Below, piece by piece: positions 1-5,547 of a stretch of 7,658 nucleotides of DNA. Location of the stretch: positions 18,829 through 26,486 of the forward strand of contig DLFY01000288.1 in NCBI GenBank assembly GCA_002482415.1, in the 5' to 3' direction. Within the stretch, counting starts at the first letter, position 1. Every line of letters begins with the position of its first letter. The position numbers and the translations under genes were made by a program. Source of the stretch: Phycisphaerales bacterium UBA7708. Lineage in GTDB: Bacteria > Planctomycetota > Phycisphaerae > Sedimentisphaerales > Anaerohalosphaeraceae. A model generated the notes under the pieces. The model was given only the letters and a program-made list of their open reading frames with translations, made no database searches and was not told the origin of the DNA.

Positions 1-1061
1 CCCTCCGGCGAAATTTTATAGACAAAGCCTGCCGACTTGGGAGCGGGGGCCTTGGGGGCCTGCTGCTGGGGCTGTGCGGGCTGATTTTTCTGTTCGTCGG
101 TGGCGGGGGTCTTGAGATTCAGACCGCCGTCGGTAGGAGCAGGGCTGCCCGAGGCGGGGGCATCGGGCTTGCCGGGGGCTTTTTTGAGAGAGGTCCCGGC
201 CTGGAGCTGCTGGTTGGCGACATTGGCGCTGGTCGCGGCGGCATAGATGAAGCCATCAGCGGCGACACGCAGGGCGGTAATTTCATCTTGATCGCTATCA
301 AACAGAACGGTGTATTGCCCCGTGGCGGGCTGAATGCGATACACGATGCCGCGGGTGTCGGAGCCTGCAAAGAGAGAGCCGTCGGCGCCGAAGGCCATTG
401 ATAAGACGTTTTTGTCTTTCAATTCGCAGACCAGCCGGGGGTTCTGGGCAAATGCATCAAGCTGCCAGATTTGGCCGTTGGGGCCGGTGGCCAGATAGAT
501 GTTATTGTCTTTATCCAGGAGAATCGCAAAGATGTACTGAACTTTTTCATTTTCAAAGACGGTCTCGGTGCCGTTTGCAATGCGGAGGAGTTTGCCTTTT
601 TCGCCGCTGACTCCAGCCAGGACACGTCCGGCAACATCGAGCGCCAGGGCATAGACATGCTCATTGGGCTGCGGGCTTTGCTGGACTGCGGCAGGATCGG
701 CGGTTTCCGGCTGTGCAGCAGGTTCAGGCTGCTTGGGATACAGCAGGTCAGCCTTGCCGTCGCGGAAGCGGACGATTTTGCCGGCGGGGCTGGTGCCGAA
801 ATACAACGTGCCGGCTTTGTCCGATAAGACGGTGTTGACACTCCAGATGTCATTGAGCAGGCCCGCAAAATTGAGGGCTTCTGTTTTGGGGGCCAGCCGG
901 ATTTCGCCTTCGGAGTCCACCACCACCGCATCGGTGGTGCCTTTGAGCAGGTCGTCGCTGGTTTTGTGGCGGACAATGACGGAAGTCACTGCGGAAGCCG
1001 CACTGGATACGACAAGGAGCGCTGTAATGGATACGAGACTGATTTTTTTAATCGTGTACAT
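1..1061 (-). CDS. Exported beta-propeller (NHL/PQQ/WD40-like) protein, C-terminus beyond window
   Basis: The frame is open from an ATG at 1061 to the window edge, giving 353 complete codons. The start follows AAGGA with 6 nt spacing; that ribosome site overlaps the stop codon of the upstream gene. Residues 1-24 form a Sec signal peptide: MYTIKK, a hydrophobic core, then ASA as the likely cleavage site. The mature part has recurring blade-like units near residues 72-98, 137-161, 176-201, 219-243 and 262-275, each with a D-x-x-G-x-(L/I/V)-(Y/F)-x-G/A strand followed by G-x-(I/V)-(Y/W/L)-(R/Q)-(I/L). Examples are DKAGTLYFGT, DKDNNIYLATGPNGQIWQL and GADGSLFAGSDTRGIVYRI. Two Pro/Ala/Gln-rich stretches (about 110-135 and 283-344) interrupt the blades, and a blade-like GFVYKISPEG follows the second. 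No catalytic motif is visible. A periplasmic or surface binding/scaffold role is inferred from the fold, and the ligand is unknown. It is probably co-transcribed with the S55 peptidase-like gene. Confidence 0.8.
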   Translation of the reverse strand, partial: MYTIKKISLVSITALLVVSSAASAVTSVIVRHKTSDDLLKGTTDAVVVDSEGEIRLAPKTEALNFAGLLNDIWSVNTVLSDKAGTLYFGTSPAGKIVRFRDGKADLLYPKQPEPAAQPETADPAAVQQSPQPNEHVYALALDVAGRVLAGVSGEKGKLLRIANGTETVFENEKVQYIFAILLDKDNNIYLATGPNGQIWQLDAFAQNPRLVCELKDKNVLSMAFGADGSLFAGSDTRGIVYRIQPATGQYTVLFDSDQDEITALRVAADGFIYAAATSANVANQQLQAGTSLKKAPGKPDAPASGSPAPTDGGLNLKTPATDEQKNQPAQPQQQAPKAPAPKSAGFVYKISPE

Positions 1062-1070
1062 GATGATTCC
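1062..1070 (-). promoter_or_regulatory. Short intergenic gap and Shine-Dalgarno linking the S55 and propeller genes
   Basis: Only 9 bp separate the TAA of the peptidase-like gene (1073-1071) from the ATG of the propeller gene (1061). The transcript reads TAAGGAATCATCATG, so the AAGGA ribosome site uses bases of the stop codon. This supports a bicistronic mRNA and probably coupled translation. There is no room for a separate promoter or terminator. Confidence 0.65.
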
Positions 1071-2867
1071 TTATTTATTTTTATCCACGGTGAATTCTAT
1101 GGAAGCCGAGCCTGAAGCAATCAGGCCGGTTTGAATGCTGGTTTCGATGAAATTGGTATAGGGGCTTATGGGCTGGATGCGTTTGGCATCGGCCAGAACC
1201 ATCATCTTGGTGGCCGGCAGGTTAGGCAATTCGGTATTGCGTACGGCAAGGCCCGATTGCGAAATCGCCAGACACGCATACAGGCGATCCTGCGGGATAT
1301 TGAGAATCCTGTTGAATCCATCCAGAAGGCTCTGTGCATCAACCGCTGTGAACCGCTGCGGAGCGGTTTTACTCAGGAAAGACTGGTACGCATCCGAGCC
1401 AAGGATCTGAAGCTGATATTTGCCGTCGGGACAATCCTGTGGGATGGGCAGCTCAATAGTGAATGGAATCGGCTCGGAACGGAAGCCTTTGAGGGCGGCC
1501 TGAATCGTGACCGTCTGGCCGGGCTTGACGACATTGTCGGACAATCTGGCATCCCACAGTGACACCGCCAGATTCTTGGGGGTGATTTCGATATCGAGGG
1601 TGATTTTGTCCGGGGGCATCTGCTGGAAGGGATTGTTCATCAGCGCCGCGGCCAGCGACATCAGTTCTGCGGCGGGAGCAGCTACCGAGTTGCCGGAAGA
1701 GATCCCTTTGAACTCGATGGTGCGGCCATTTTCAAGCAGCACGTTATAATGGTATGAAACGGCATGTTCCTGGGGCAGATCACCCTGAAAGAGCGCCGCG
1801 CCGATGACCACCGAGCGCAGAACACGGGGCGTCAGACTGCGGTCCCGGACGACTTTGCAGCGGAGGGTCCTATTCTGGGGGTCATCAAACCGTTTGACAT
1901 TGACGGTAATATCGATGAGTTTGGGAATCGGCCCGGCATACCCGACCACGCCGCATTCCTGGTCATAACGCAGAGTTCCGGCCACTTCGCCTGCCGAACC
2001 CAGCTTGAAGGAACTATCACGCGTGGCAATCACGGTATGGATTTTTCCGGCGGCCATCGGCAGTTCAACAGCACCGATACCGTTAAACGGGTGGCCAAAA
2101 CCATAGACTTTATCCCCAACGACCTCGGTGACTGTGCCGGTTACAGCCATGCGAATATCCCCGGAACACAAAGGCAGGATCAGGACGCCGCCTGGCTCGA
2201 AAGTGGACTTCATCTGAGAGCTATCGCCGGACTGAGCCAGGTCGCCGGCCTGCAAAGGCATCCAGCCGGCAGAGGCAAACGTCTCCGAAAGCTGACTGCA
2301 GGCCTGGGGTGATAAATTGGTTACCAGCGGCATTTTGGGATTGTTTGACGTTGTGCGCGCCCAGTCGGCCATCGCTTTTTCTGCGATGGCGTCCAGATTA
2401 AGGGGGGCCGCCAATTCAACGTAACTTGTTGTATTAGCTTGTGTTACCGGTTTTTCTTTGCCTTCACCAATAGCCAGCATATACTCAATTGGCGTAACCA
2501 GATACAGGGGGTCGATAGAACCATCCCAGCCTGCAGCCAAAGCTCCAGCCATGCGGCCGTCAATATATACCGGTGAGCCTGAACAACCGTGGACCGAGCC
2601 GACATGTTTGAAACGCTCATCGGTACCAATCACCAGGATCATGTGTCGGGCGGGATTAGCCTGTTTGACCACACTGAGGATTTTTAGTGGAAATCTCTCC
2701 ACTTTATCGCCTTCAAAGACAGTCAGACAATACGCCTCCATCTCCGGCTTGACTTCATCAACAAGGATGTAGCGGGAAGAATCCCAGTTTGCAGGGGGGG
2801 TTGCTCCGGAAACAAATTGTGTCCCCAACGAGCTAACCAGTATCATTGCTGTAATAAAATGTCTCAT
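1071..2867 (-). CDS. Exported SpoIVB-like peptidase S55 domain protein
   Basis: A 598-residue protein. The frame stays open upstream to 3041, but ATG 2867 is preferred: it has GGAAGG 4 nt upstream and begins a clear signal peptide (MRHFITAMILVSSLGTQFVSGA), whereas the extension resembles translated promoter DNA. Residues 36-130 resemble the N-terminal part of S55-domain proteins: EVKPEMEAYCLTVFEG, then HGCSGSPVYIDGR at 93-105 with Ser96 as probable nucleophile, then AGALAAGW and TPIEYML. A second block at 243-312 has GTVTEVVGDKVYGFGHPF (His259), SFKLG and a GVVGYAGPIP-like strand. Residues 420-495 look like a beta-rich, Ig-like region (VKPGQTVTIQ). In Bacillus, SpoIVB cleaves SpoIVFA to trigger sigma-K processing, but no sporulation genes are seen here, so proteolysis of an envelope substrate is only inferred. 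It could also be a non-catalytic homologue. It lies 9 bp upstream of the propeller gene. Confidence 0.87.
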   Translation of the reverse strand: MRHFITAMILVSSLGTQFVSGATPPANWDSSRYILVDEVKPEMEAYCLTVFEGDKVERFPLKILSVVKQANPARHMILVIGTDERFKHVGSVHGCSGSPVYIDGRMAGALAAGWDGSIDPLYLVTPIEYMLAIGEGKEKPVTQANTTSYVELAAPLNLDAIAEKAMADWARTTSNNPKMPLVTNLSPQACSQLSETFASAGWMPLQAGDLAQSGDSSQMKSTFEPGGVLILPLCSGDIRMAVTGTVTEVVGDKVYGFGHPFNGIGAVELPMAAGKIHTVIATRDSSFKLGSAGEVAGTLRYDQECGVVGYAGPIPKLIDITVNVKRFDDPQNRTLRCKVVRDRSLTPRVLRSVVIGAALFQGDLPQEHAVSYHYNVLLENGRTIEFKGISSGNSVAAPAAELMSLAAALMNNPFQQMPPDKITLDIEITPKNLAVSLWDARLSDNVVKPGQTVTIQAALKGFRSEPIPFTIELPIPQDCPDGKYQLQILGSDAYQSFLSKTAPQRFTAVDAQSLLDGFNRILNIPQDRLYACLAISQSGLAVRNTELPNLPATKMMVLADAKRIQPISPYTNFIETSIQTGLIASGSASIEFTVDKNK

Positions 2868-2914
2868 ACAACCTTCCATTCTGGTAAAATCATCATGAAA
2901 AATCTGTTTGCAAA

Positions 2915-2943
2915 ACTGTACTGTCGGCAAAGTCCTGTTGCAA
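2915..2943 (-). promoter_or_regulatory. Candidate promoter for the S55-propeller operon
   Basis: Reading the minus strand, TTGCAA (2943-2938) is followed by a 17 bp spacer and TACAGT (2920-2915). The -35 matches consensus at 4 of 6 positions and the -10 at 4 of 6. The predicted mRNA would start near 2908, leaving a leader of about 40 nt before ATG 2867. The -35 hexamer is its own reverse complement and is shared with the stronger opposite promoter. The -10 is weak, so this is a tentative call. Confidence 0.35.
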
Positions 2944-2966
2944 GATAAAACTAAACTTTCTATAAT
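2938..2966 (+). promoter_or_regulatory. Sigma70-type promoter for the TPR-rluD operon
   Basis: TTGCAA (2938-2943), a 17 bp spacer and a perfect TATAAT (2961-2966) form the best promoter seen in the window. Transcription would start near 2973, giving a 5' leader of roughly 70 nt before the TPR gene start. No clear operator was recognised in the spacer or leader. Confidence 0.65.
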
Positions 2967-3045
2967 GATACATCTTAACTTATTGTGAACTAATTGTGTC
3001 GGGAATAAAGATGCCGATAATCGGCCCAAAACAAAGGACATGGAT

Positions 3046-3888
3046 ATGGATTCAAAAGAACGTCACGAGCTGATGACTAATGAACTGGCGGAGTGGATTG
3101 GCAAGCTGCCGGGACTGATGAAAGAATACCGCAACCAGATTATTGGTGTTTGTCTGATTATCGTGGGGCTGATCAGTTGGCCGATCCTGAATCGGTGGCG
3201 TGCGGAATCGGATGCGAAGGTTCAGGCGGAGGTGTCCAGTGTTCTGGAGCAATTGGAAGTAAGCAAGTTGTCCACATTGCGTCAACTCCAGGATGCAACT
3301 GCCGCGGATGCGGTCAGCAATCTGCTGGTGGCAGCCAATAATCTGGAAAAAGAGGCTGATAAAGCCCCCAATGGCGATTTGGCGGCCATTACCCTGATTA
3401 AACGCGGTCAGGCTCTTCGCGCGGACTTGCTTTACCGCAAAGAACTGGCTGCCGAAGATGTGGTTTCCTCACAGATTAAGCAGGCGCAGGAATCTTATCA
3501 GAAAGCCTTCAGTAAAGCCGAAATGCCTGTCATCAAGGCGATGGCCCTGTTTGGTCAGGGGCTCTGCTCTGAAGAGCTTGGGCAGCTTGACCAGGCCAGG
3601 GATATCTATCAGAAGATAGCCAATGAGGCTGCTTACACGGGTACACCGGTTGCTGTGCTGGCTCAGGAACGCATCCAGAAAATGGCGGATAATAATGTCA
3701 AATACACGTTCGTGGATAAACCCAAGGAACAGCCCGCGGTGATTCAGCCGCAGGTTCAGATTCTGCCGGCCACGCCGGAATCGACTGCTCCCGCCATTCA
3801 GGCAGCATCTGGCGACTCTTTGAAGGTGGAAATTCCCGCCGCCACAGATGGCGCTCCTGCTGAACAGCCTCAGACAGAAACCAAATAA
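3046..3888 (+). CDS. Membrane-anchored tetratricopeptide-repeat protein (YfgM-like architecture)
   Basis: A 280-residue protein. Two in-frame ATGs lie close together; 3046 is chosen because AGGA (3035-3038) is 7 nt upstream, while ATG 3040 leaves only 1 nt. Order of parts: a short charged N-terminal segment (1-28), one membrane helix at about 30-48 (QIIGVCLIIVGLISWPIL) followed by NRWR, a helical and coiled-coil-prone region (52-155), a recognisable TPR at about 163-196 (AMALFGQGLCSEELGQLDQA and following helix), and a Pro/Ala/Gln/Glu-rich tail (225-280). One N-terminal anchor plus TPRs is the layout of E. coli YfgM, which works with SecYEG and the chaperone PpiD. That role is analogy only. 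Basic residues lie on both sides of the helix, so topology is not certain. No catalytic motif is present, and the protein probably mediates protein-protein contacts at the membrane. It is followed 8 bp later by the pseudouridine synthase gene. Confidence 0.82.
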   Translation: MDSKERHELMTNELAEWIGKLPGLMKEYRNQIIGVCLIIVGLISWPILNRWRAESDAKVQAEVSSVLEQLEVSKLSTLRQLQDATAADAVSNLLVAANNLEKEADKAPNGDLAAITLIKRGQALRADLLYRKELAAEDVVSSQIKQAQESYQKAFSKAEMPVIKAMALFGQGLCSEELGQLDQARDIYQKIANEAAYTGTPVAVLAQERIQKMADNNVKYTFVDKPKEQPAVIQPQVQILPATPESTAPAIQAASGDSLKVEIPAATDGAPAEQPQTETK

Positions 3889-3896
3889 TCCCAGCC

Positions 3897-5000
3897 ATGT
3901 CGTCTAAAAAGCCGTCCAAAGACCCTGTCGGGCCGCAGGAAGACAATCTGCCCACAGAATCGCAAGAGGATATCCCTCTGGATGAAGAAGCCCTGCCTCA
4001 GGACTCCGAAACCGAGGAGTTGGCCGGCCAGCAGCTTTGTTTTCGCGTCGGTCAGAATCTCAAGTTCAGGCGGCTGGACCAGTATTTGACGGGGCGTTTC
4101 AGCAATTTCAGCCGGACCAAACTGCAGCAATTAATTAAGGAGCAGGGGGTTAATATTAATGGGCACCCCGCCAAGCCCAGCTATAAACTCAATCCGGGCG
4201 ATCAGATTGATTTAATTTTACCGCCGCGGGAGCTGCGAGAGCTGATTCCCGAGGATATCCCGCTGCATATTATTTATGAAGATGATGATGTTGTTGTTGT
4301 GAATAAACAGGCGGATTTGATTGTGCATCCGGCACGCGGGTATAAATGCGGCACGCTGGTAAATGCACTGGTCTATCATTTTAAGAATAATTTGTCGGCT
4401 GGATTTGCCGATTATCGTCCGGGCATCGTACATCGTCTGGACCGTCATACCACGGGTGTGATTATTGTCGCCAAAAATGATACGGCTCATTGGAAACTGT
4501 CCCGTCAATTTGCGGAACGCACCAATAAAAAGACATATCTGGCGGTGGTCCATGGGGCGCCGGAACTGGATGGGGATTGTATTGATGTGCCTCTGGGTGT
4601 TCACCCTGTTATCCGGGAGAAGTATTCCATTCGGCCCGATATTGGCAAGCAGGCAGTCACTTTTTACCGTGTTCTGGAACGCTTTCGCGGGTATTCTCTG
4701 GTTGAGCTGGACTTAAAAACCGGCCGGACCCATCAGATCCGTGTCCACATGTCGTATATCAAGCATCCCATTGTGGCGGATGATATGTATGGCGGTAAGG
4801 TGGTTTATCCCTGGCAGATTGAAAATCGGGAGTCTGCAATTGAGCAGCCGCTGCTGAGCCGGACGGCTTTACATGCCTGGAAACTTGAAATTAATCATCC
4901 GGCCACAGGAAAACGGATGGAGTTTACAGCCCCAATACCAGAGGATATTGGGCGTCTTTTGGATGCCTTACGAGTTCATCGCAAGCTGGTCTCAAAATAA
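3897..5000 (+). CDS. rluD: RluA/RluD-family 23S rRNA pseudouridine synthase
   Basis: A 367-residue protein that isomerises uridines to pseudouridine in structured RNA, by homology probably in large-subunit rRNA. An S4 RNA-binding domain covers about residues 56-115 (RRLDQYLTGRFSNFSRTKLQ, then GVNINGHPAKPSYKLNPGD). The catalytic domain follows: IIYEDDDVVVVNKQADLIVHP at 125-145, HRLDRHTTG at 179-187 with catalytic Asp182, and GRTHQIRVHM at 276-285. The usual core reads HRLDKDTSG, so Lys-Asp is replaced by Arg-His and Ser by Thr; the catalytic Asp is kept. The first 45 residues form an acidic, low-complexity extension (EDNLPTESQEDIPLDEEALP) not needed by the fold. ATG 3897 lies 8 bp after the TPR gene with no clear Shine-Dalgarno, suggesting translational coupling. 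RluD, RluC and RluA relatives cannot be told apart with certainty; the S4 domain argues against RluA itself. Confidence 0.9.
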   Translation: MSSKKPSKDPVGPQEDNLPTESQEDIPLDEEALPQDSETEELAGQQLCFRVGQNLKFRRLDQYLTGRFSNFSRTKLQQLIKEQGVNINGHPAKPSYKLNPGDQIDLILPPRELRELIPEDIPLHIIYEDDDVVVVNKQADLIVHPARGYKCGTLVNALVYHFKNNLSAGFADYRPGIVHRLDRHTTGVIIVAKNDTAHWKLSRQFAERTNKKTYLAVVHGAPELDGDCIDVPLGVHPVIREKYSIRPDIGKQAVTFYRVLERFRGYSLVELDLKTGRTHQIRVHMSYIKHPIVADDMYGGKVVYPWQIENRESAIEQPLLSRTALHAWKLEINHPATGKRMEFTAPIPEDIGRLLDALRVHRKLVSK

Positions 5001-5019
5001 TATTGGTTATTTTAGACCA
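4987..5019 (+). terminator. Long AT-rich hairpin overlapping the rluD stop codon
   Basis: TGGTCTCAAAATAA (4987-5000) pairs with TTATTTTAGACCA (5007-5019) across a 6 nt loop, TATTGG. All 13 bases of the right arm pair, with one bulged C at 4993. The left arm includes the final codons and TAA stop of rluD. No T-tract follows directly (the next bases are TAAAAGAATAATATTTTT), so it is not a textbook intrinsic terminator. It may act as a 3'-end or RNA-stability structure, or as an element of the adjoining origin. Confidence 0.5.
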
Positions 5020-5080
5020 TAAAAGAATAATATTTTTAAAAATTCTTGCATTTAACGCCCTATAATATATTTATTTTCAC
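5020..5080. other. Candidate DNA unwinding element (very AT-rich)
   Basis: About 82% A+T over 61 bp, with runs such as ATATTTTTAAAAATT and TATAATATATTTATTTT. It sits directly beside the DnaA-box cluster starting at 5102, the usual order in bacterial origins. TATAAT at 5061-5066 might instead be a -10 element, but no suitable -35 lies 16-18 bp upstream. Confidence 0.4.
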
Positions 5081-5113
5081 TGGTAATACATCCTGTGTTC
5101 TTGTGAGATAGTG

Positions 5114-5122
5114 TGTGGATAA
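5114..5122 (-). promoter_or_regulatory. DnaA box, perfect consensus TTATCCACA
   Basis: The plus strand reads TGTGGATAA, the exact complement of the high-affinity DnaA box TTATCCACA. Just to its right is a weaker relative, TGTGAATTA (5125-5133; TAATTCACA on the minus strand, one mismatch to TTWTNCACA). Confidence 0.65.
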
Positions 5123-5157
5123 CCTGTGAATTATCCTGTCAGGATTGTTTGATTTTT

Positions 5158-5166
5158 TGTGAGAAA
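5158..5166 (-). promoter_or_regulatory. Weak DnaA-box-like site TTTCTCACA
   Basis: The plus strand TGTGAGAAA is the complement of TTTCTCACA, one mismatch from TTWTNCACA. It has the same orientation as the perfect box 36 bp to its left. A similar but poorer copy (TATCTCACA, two mismatches) lies at 5102-5110. Alone it could be chance; the clustering is what supports it. Confidence 0.35.
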
Positions 5167-5173
5167 AATCGCA

Positions 5174-5189
5174 TTATCAGTATTGATAA
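5174..5189. repeat. Inverted repeat TTATCA-GTAT-TGATAA
   Basis: TTATCA (5174-5179) and TGATAA (5184-5189) are exact inverted copies separated by 4 bp. Further plus-strand TTATCA copies occur at 5268-5273 and 5472-5477. TTATC is the first half of the DnaA box, so these may be low-affinity DnaA sites or a separate binding motif. Confidence 0.4.
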
Positions 5190-5193
5190 CACG

Positions 5194-5206
5194 GTTTACT
5201 GTAAAC
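5194..5206. repeat. Perfect palindrome GTTTAC-T-GTAAAC
   Basis: Two 6 bp arms are exact reverse complements around a single central T. The size and symmetry fit an operator for a dimeric regulator. It lies between the two best DnaA boxes. No known regulator can be assigned from sequence alone. Confidence 0.4.
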
Positions 5207-5226
5207 ACAACACCCTATCCAACAGG

Positions 5227-5235
5227 TTTTCCACA
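5227..5235 (+). promoter_or_regulatory. DnaA box TTTTCCACA
   Basis: TTTTCCACA fits the relaxed consensus TTWTNCACA exactly and differs from the strict box at one base. It points opposite to the perfect box at 5114-5122, so the two face each other across about 100 bp. Confidence 0.55.
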
Positions 5236-5360
5236 GCTATTTGTCCGTCGATTTCTATTATAACTTGTTATCATGGATAGTTTTAGGGAAGGGTAAAAAG
5301 AACAATCTCACAAACTCACTGGACATATAACAAATACTAAGAAAAAGATTTTTATACTCT

Positions 5361-5375
5361 TATATTTGAAATATA
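5361..5375. repeat. Palindrome TATATTT-G-AAATATA
   Basis: Exact 7 bp arms around one G, in an AT-rich context about 60 bp upstream of the candidate dnaN promoter. Palindromes made only of A and T arise easily by chance in such DNA, so a regulatory role is weakly supported. Confidence 0.25.
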
Positions 5376-5436
5376 CCCCAACTTGGTTCTCACAAAGTCA
5401 CAGACAGCTTTGTTGAAAATCTTACTTAAAACGACT

Positions 5437-5465
5437 TTGCAAAATCCGTTAAAATCGAGTAGATT
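5437..5465 (+). promoter_or_regulatory. Candidate dnaN promoter
   Basis: TTGCAA (5437-5442), a 17 bp spacer and TAGATT (5460-5465) give 4 of 6 matches in each hexamer, with an mRNA leader of about 75 nt before dnaN. The -35 is the same TTGCAA hexamer as at the strong promoter at 2938. An alternative -10, TAAAAT (5450-5455), matches 5 of 6 but has only TTAAAA (5426-5431) 18 bp upstream. Confidence 0.35.
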
Positions 5466-5547
5466 ATGGGCTTATCAATTGATGAATAAAGAACGCTTAA
5501 GGTATTGAGCAGGATAAACTGCCGCTAAAAACAACGGAGGTTGCTTT

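Larger units (their letters stand above)
5001..5547. other. Candidate oriC: AT-rich gene-free region upstream of dnaN
   Basis: No credible gene is present in these 547 bp. The left part is very AT-rich: only 11 of 61 bases are G or C in 5020-5080, making it a candidate unwinding element. A cluster of DnaA-box-like sequences follows between 5102 and 5235, including a perfect TTATCCACA on the minus strand (5114-5122) and TTTTCCACA on the plus strand (5227-5235). Several short palindromes and repeated TTATCA words lie in the same stretch. The right part (about 5280-5547) holds the probable dnaN promoter. Placement next to dnaN and gyrB is typical of bacterial origins. The missing dnaA neighbour and modest number of strong boxes keep this a candidate. 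Confidence 0.6.

Noticed and set aside
419..976. 185-codon minus-strand open frame overlapping the propeller gene
   Set aside because: It is a shifted reading of the same strand. The other frame has a signal peptide, ribosome site and repeated blade motifs, and runs through to the window edge.
1081..1089. TTATCCACG, one base off a DnaA box
   Set aside because: It lies inside the coding end of the S55 gene (Val-Asp-Lys codons), with no neighbouring boxes; likely chance.
1764..2312. 182-codon plus-strand open frame
   Set aside because: It is antisense to the S55 gene, shows no recognisable domain, and the minus-strand frame has clear homology motifs.
2868..3041. N-terminal extension of the S55 gene to an ATG at 3041
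   Set aside because: It would add 58 residues ahead of a clear signal peptide and run through the divergent promoter region. ATG 2867 has a good ribosome site.
5046..5066. TTGCAT and TATAAT as a promoter
   Set aside because: The spacer is only 9 bp, far below the 16-18 bp needed, and the TATAAT lies in a generally AT-rich tract.
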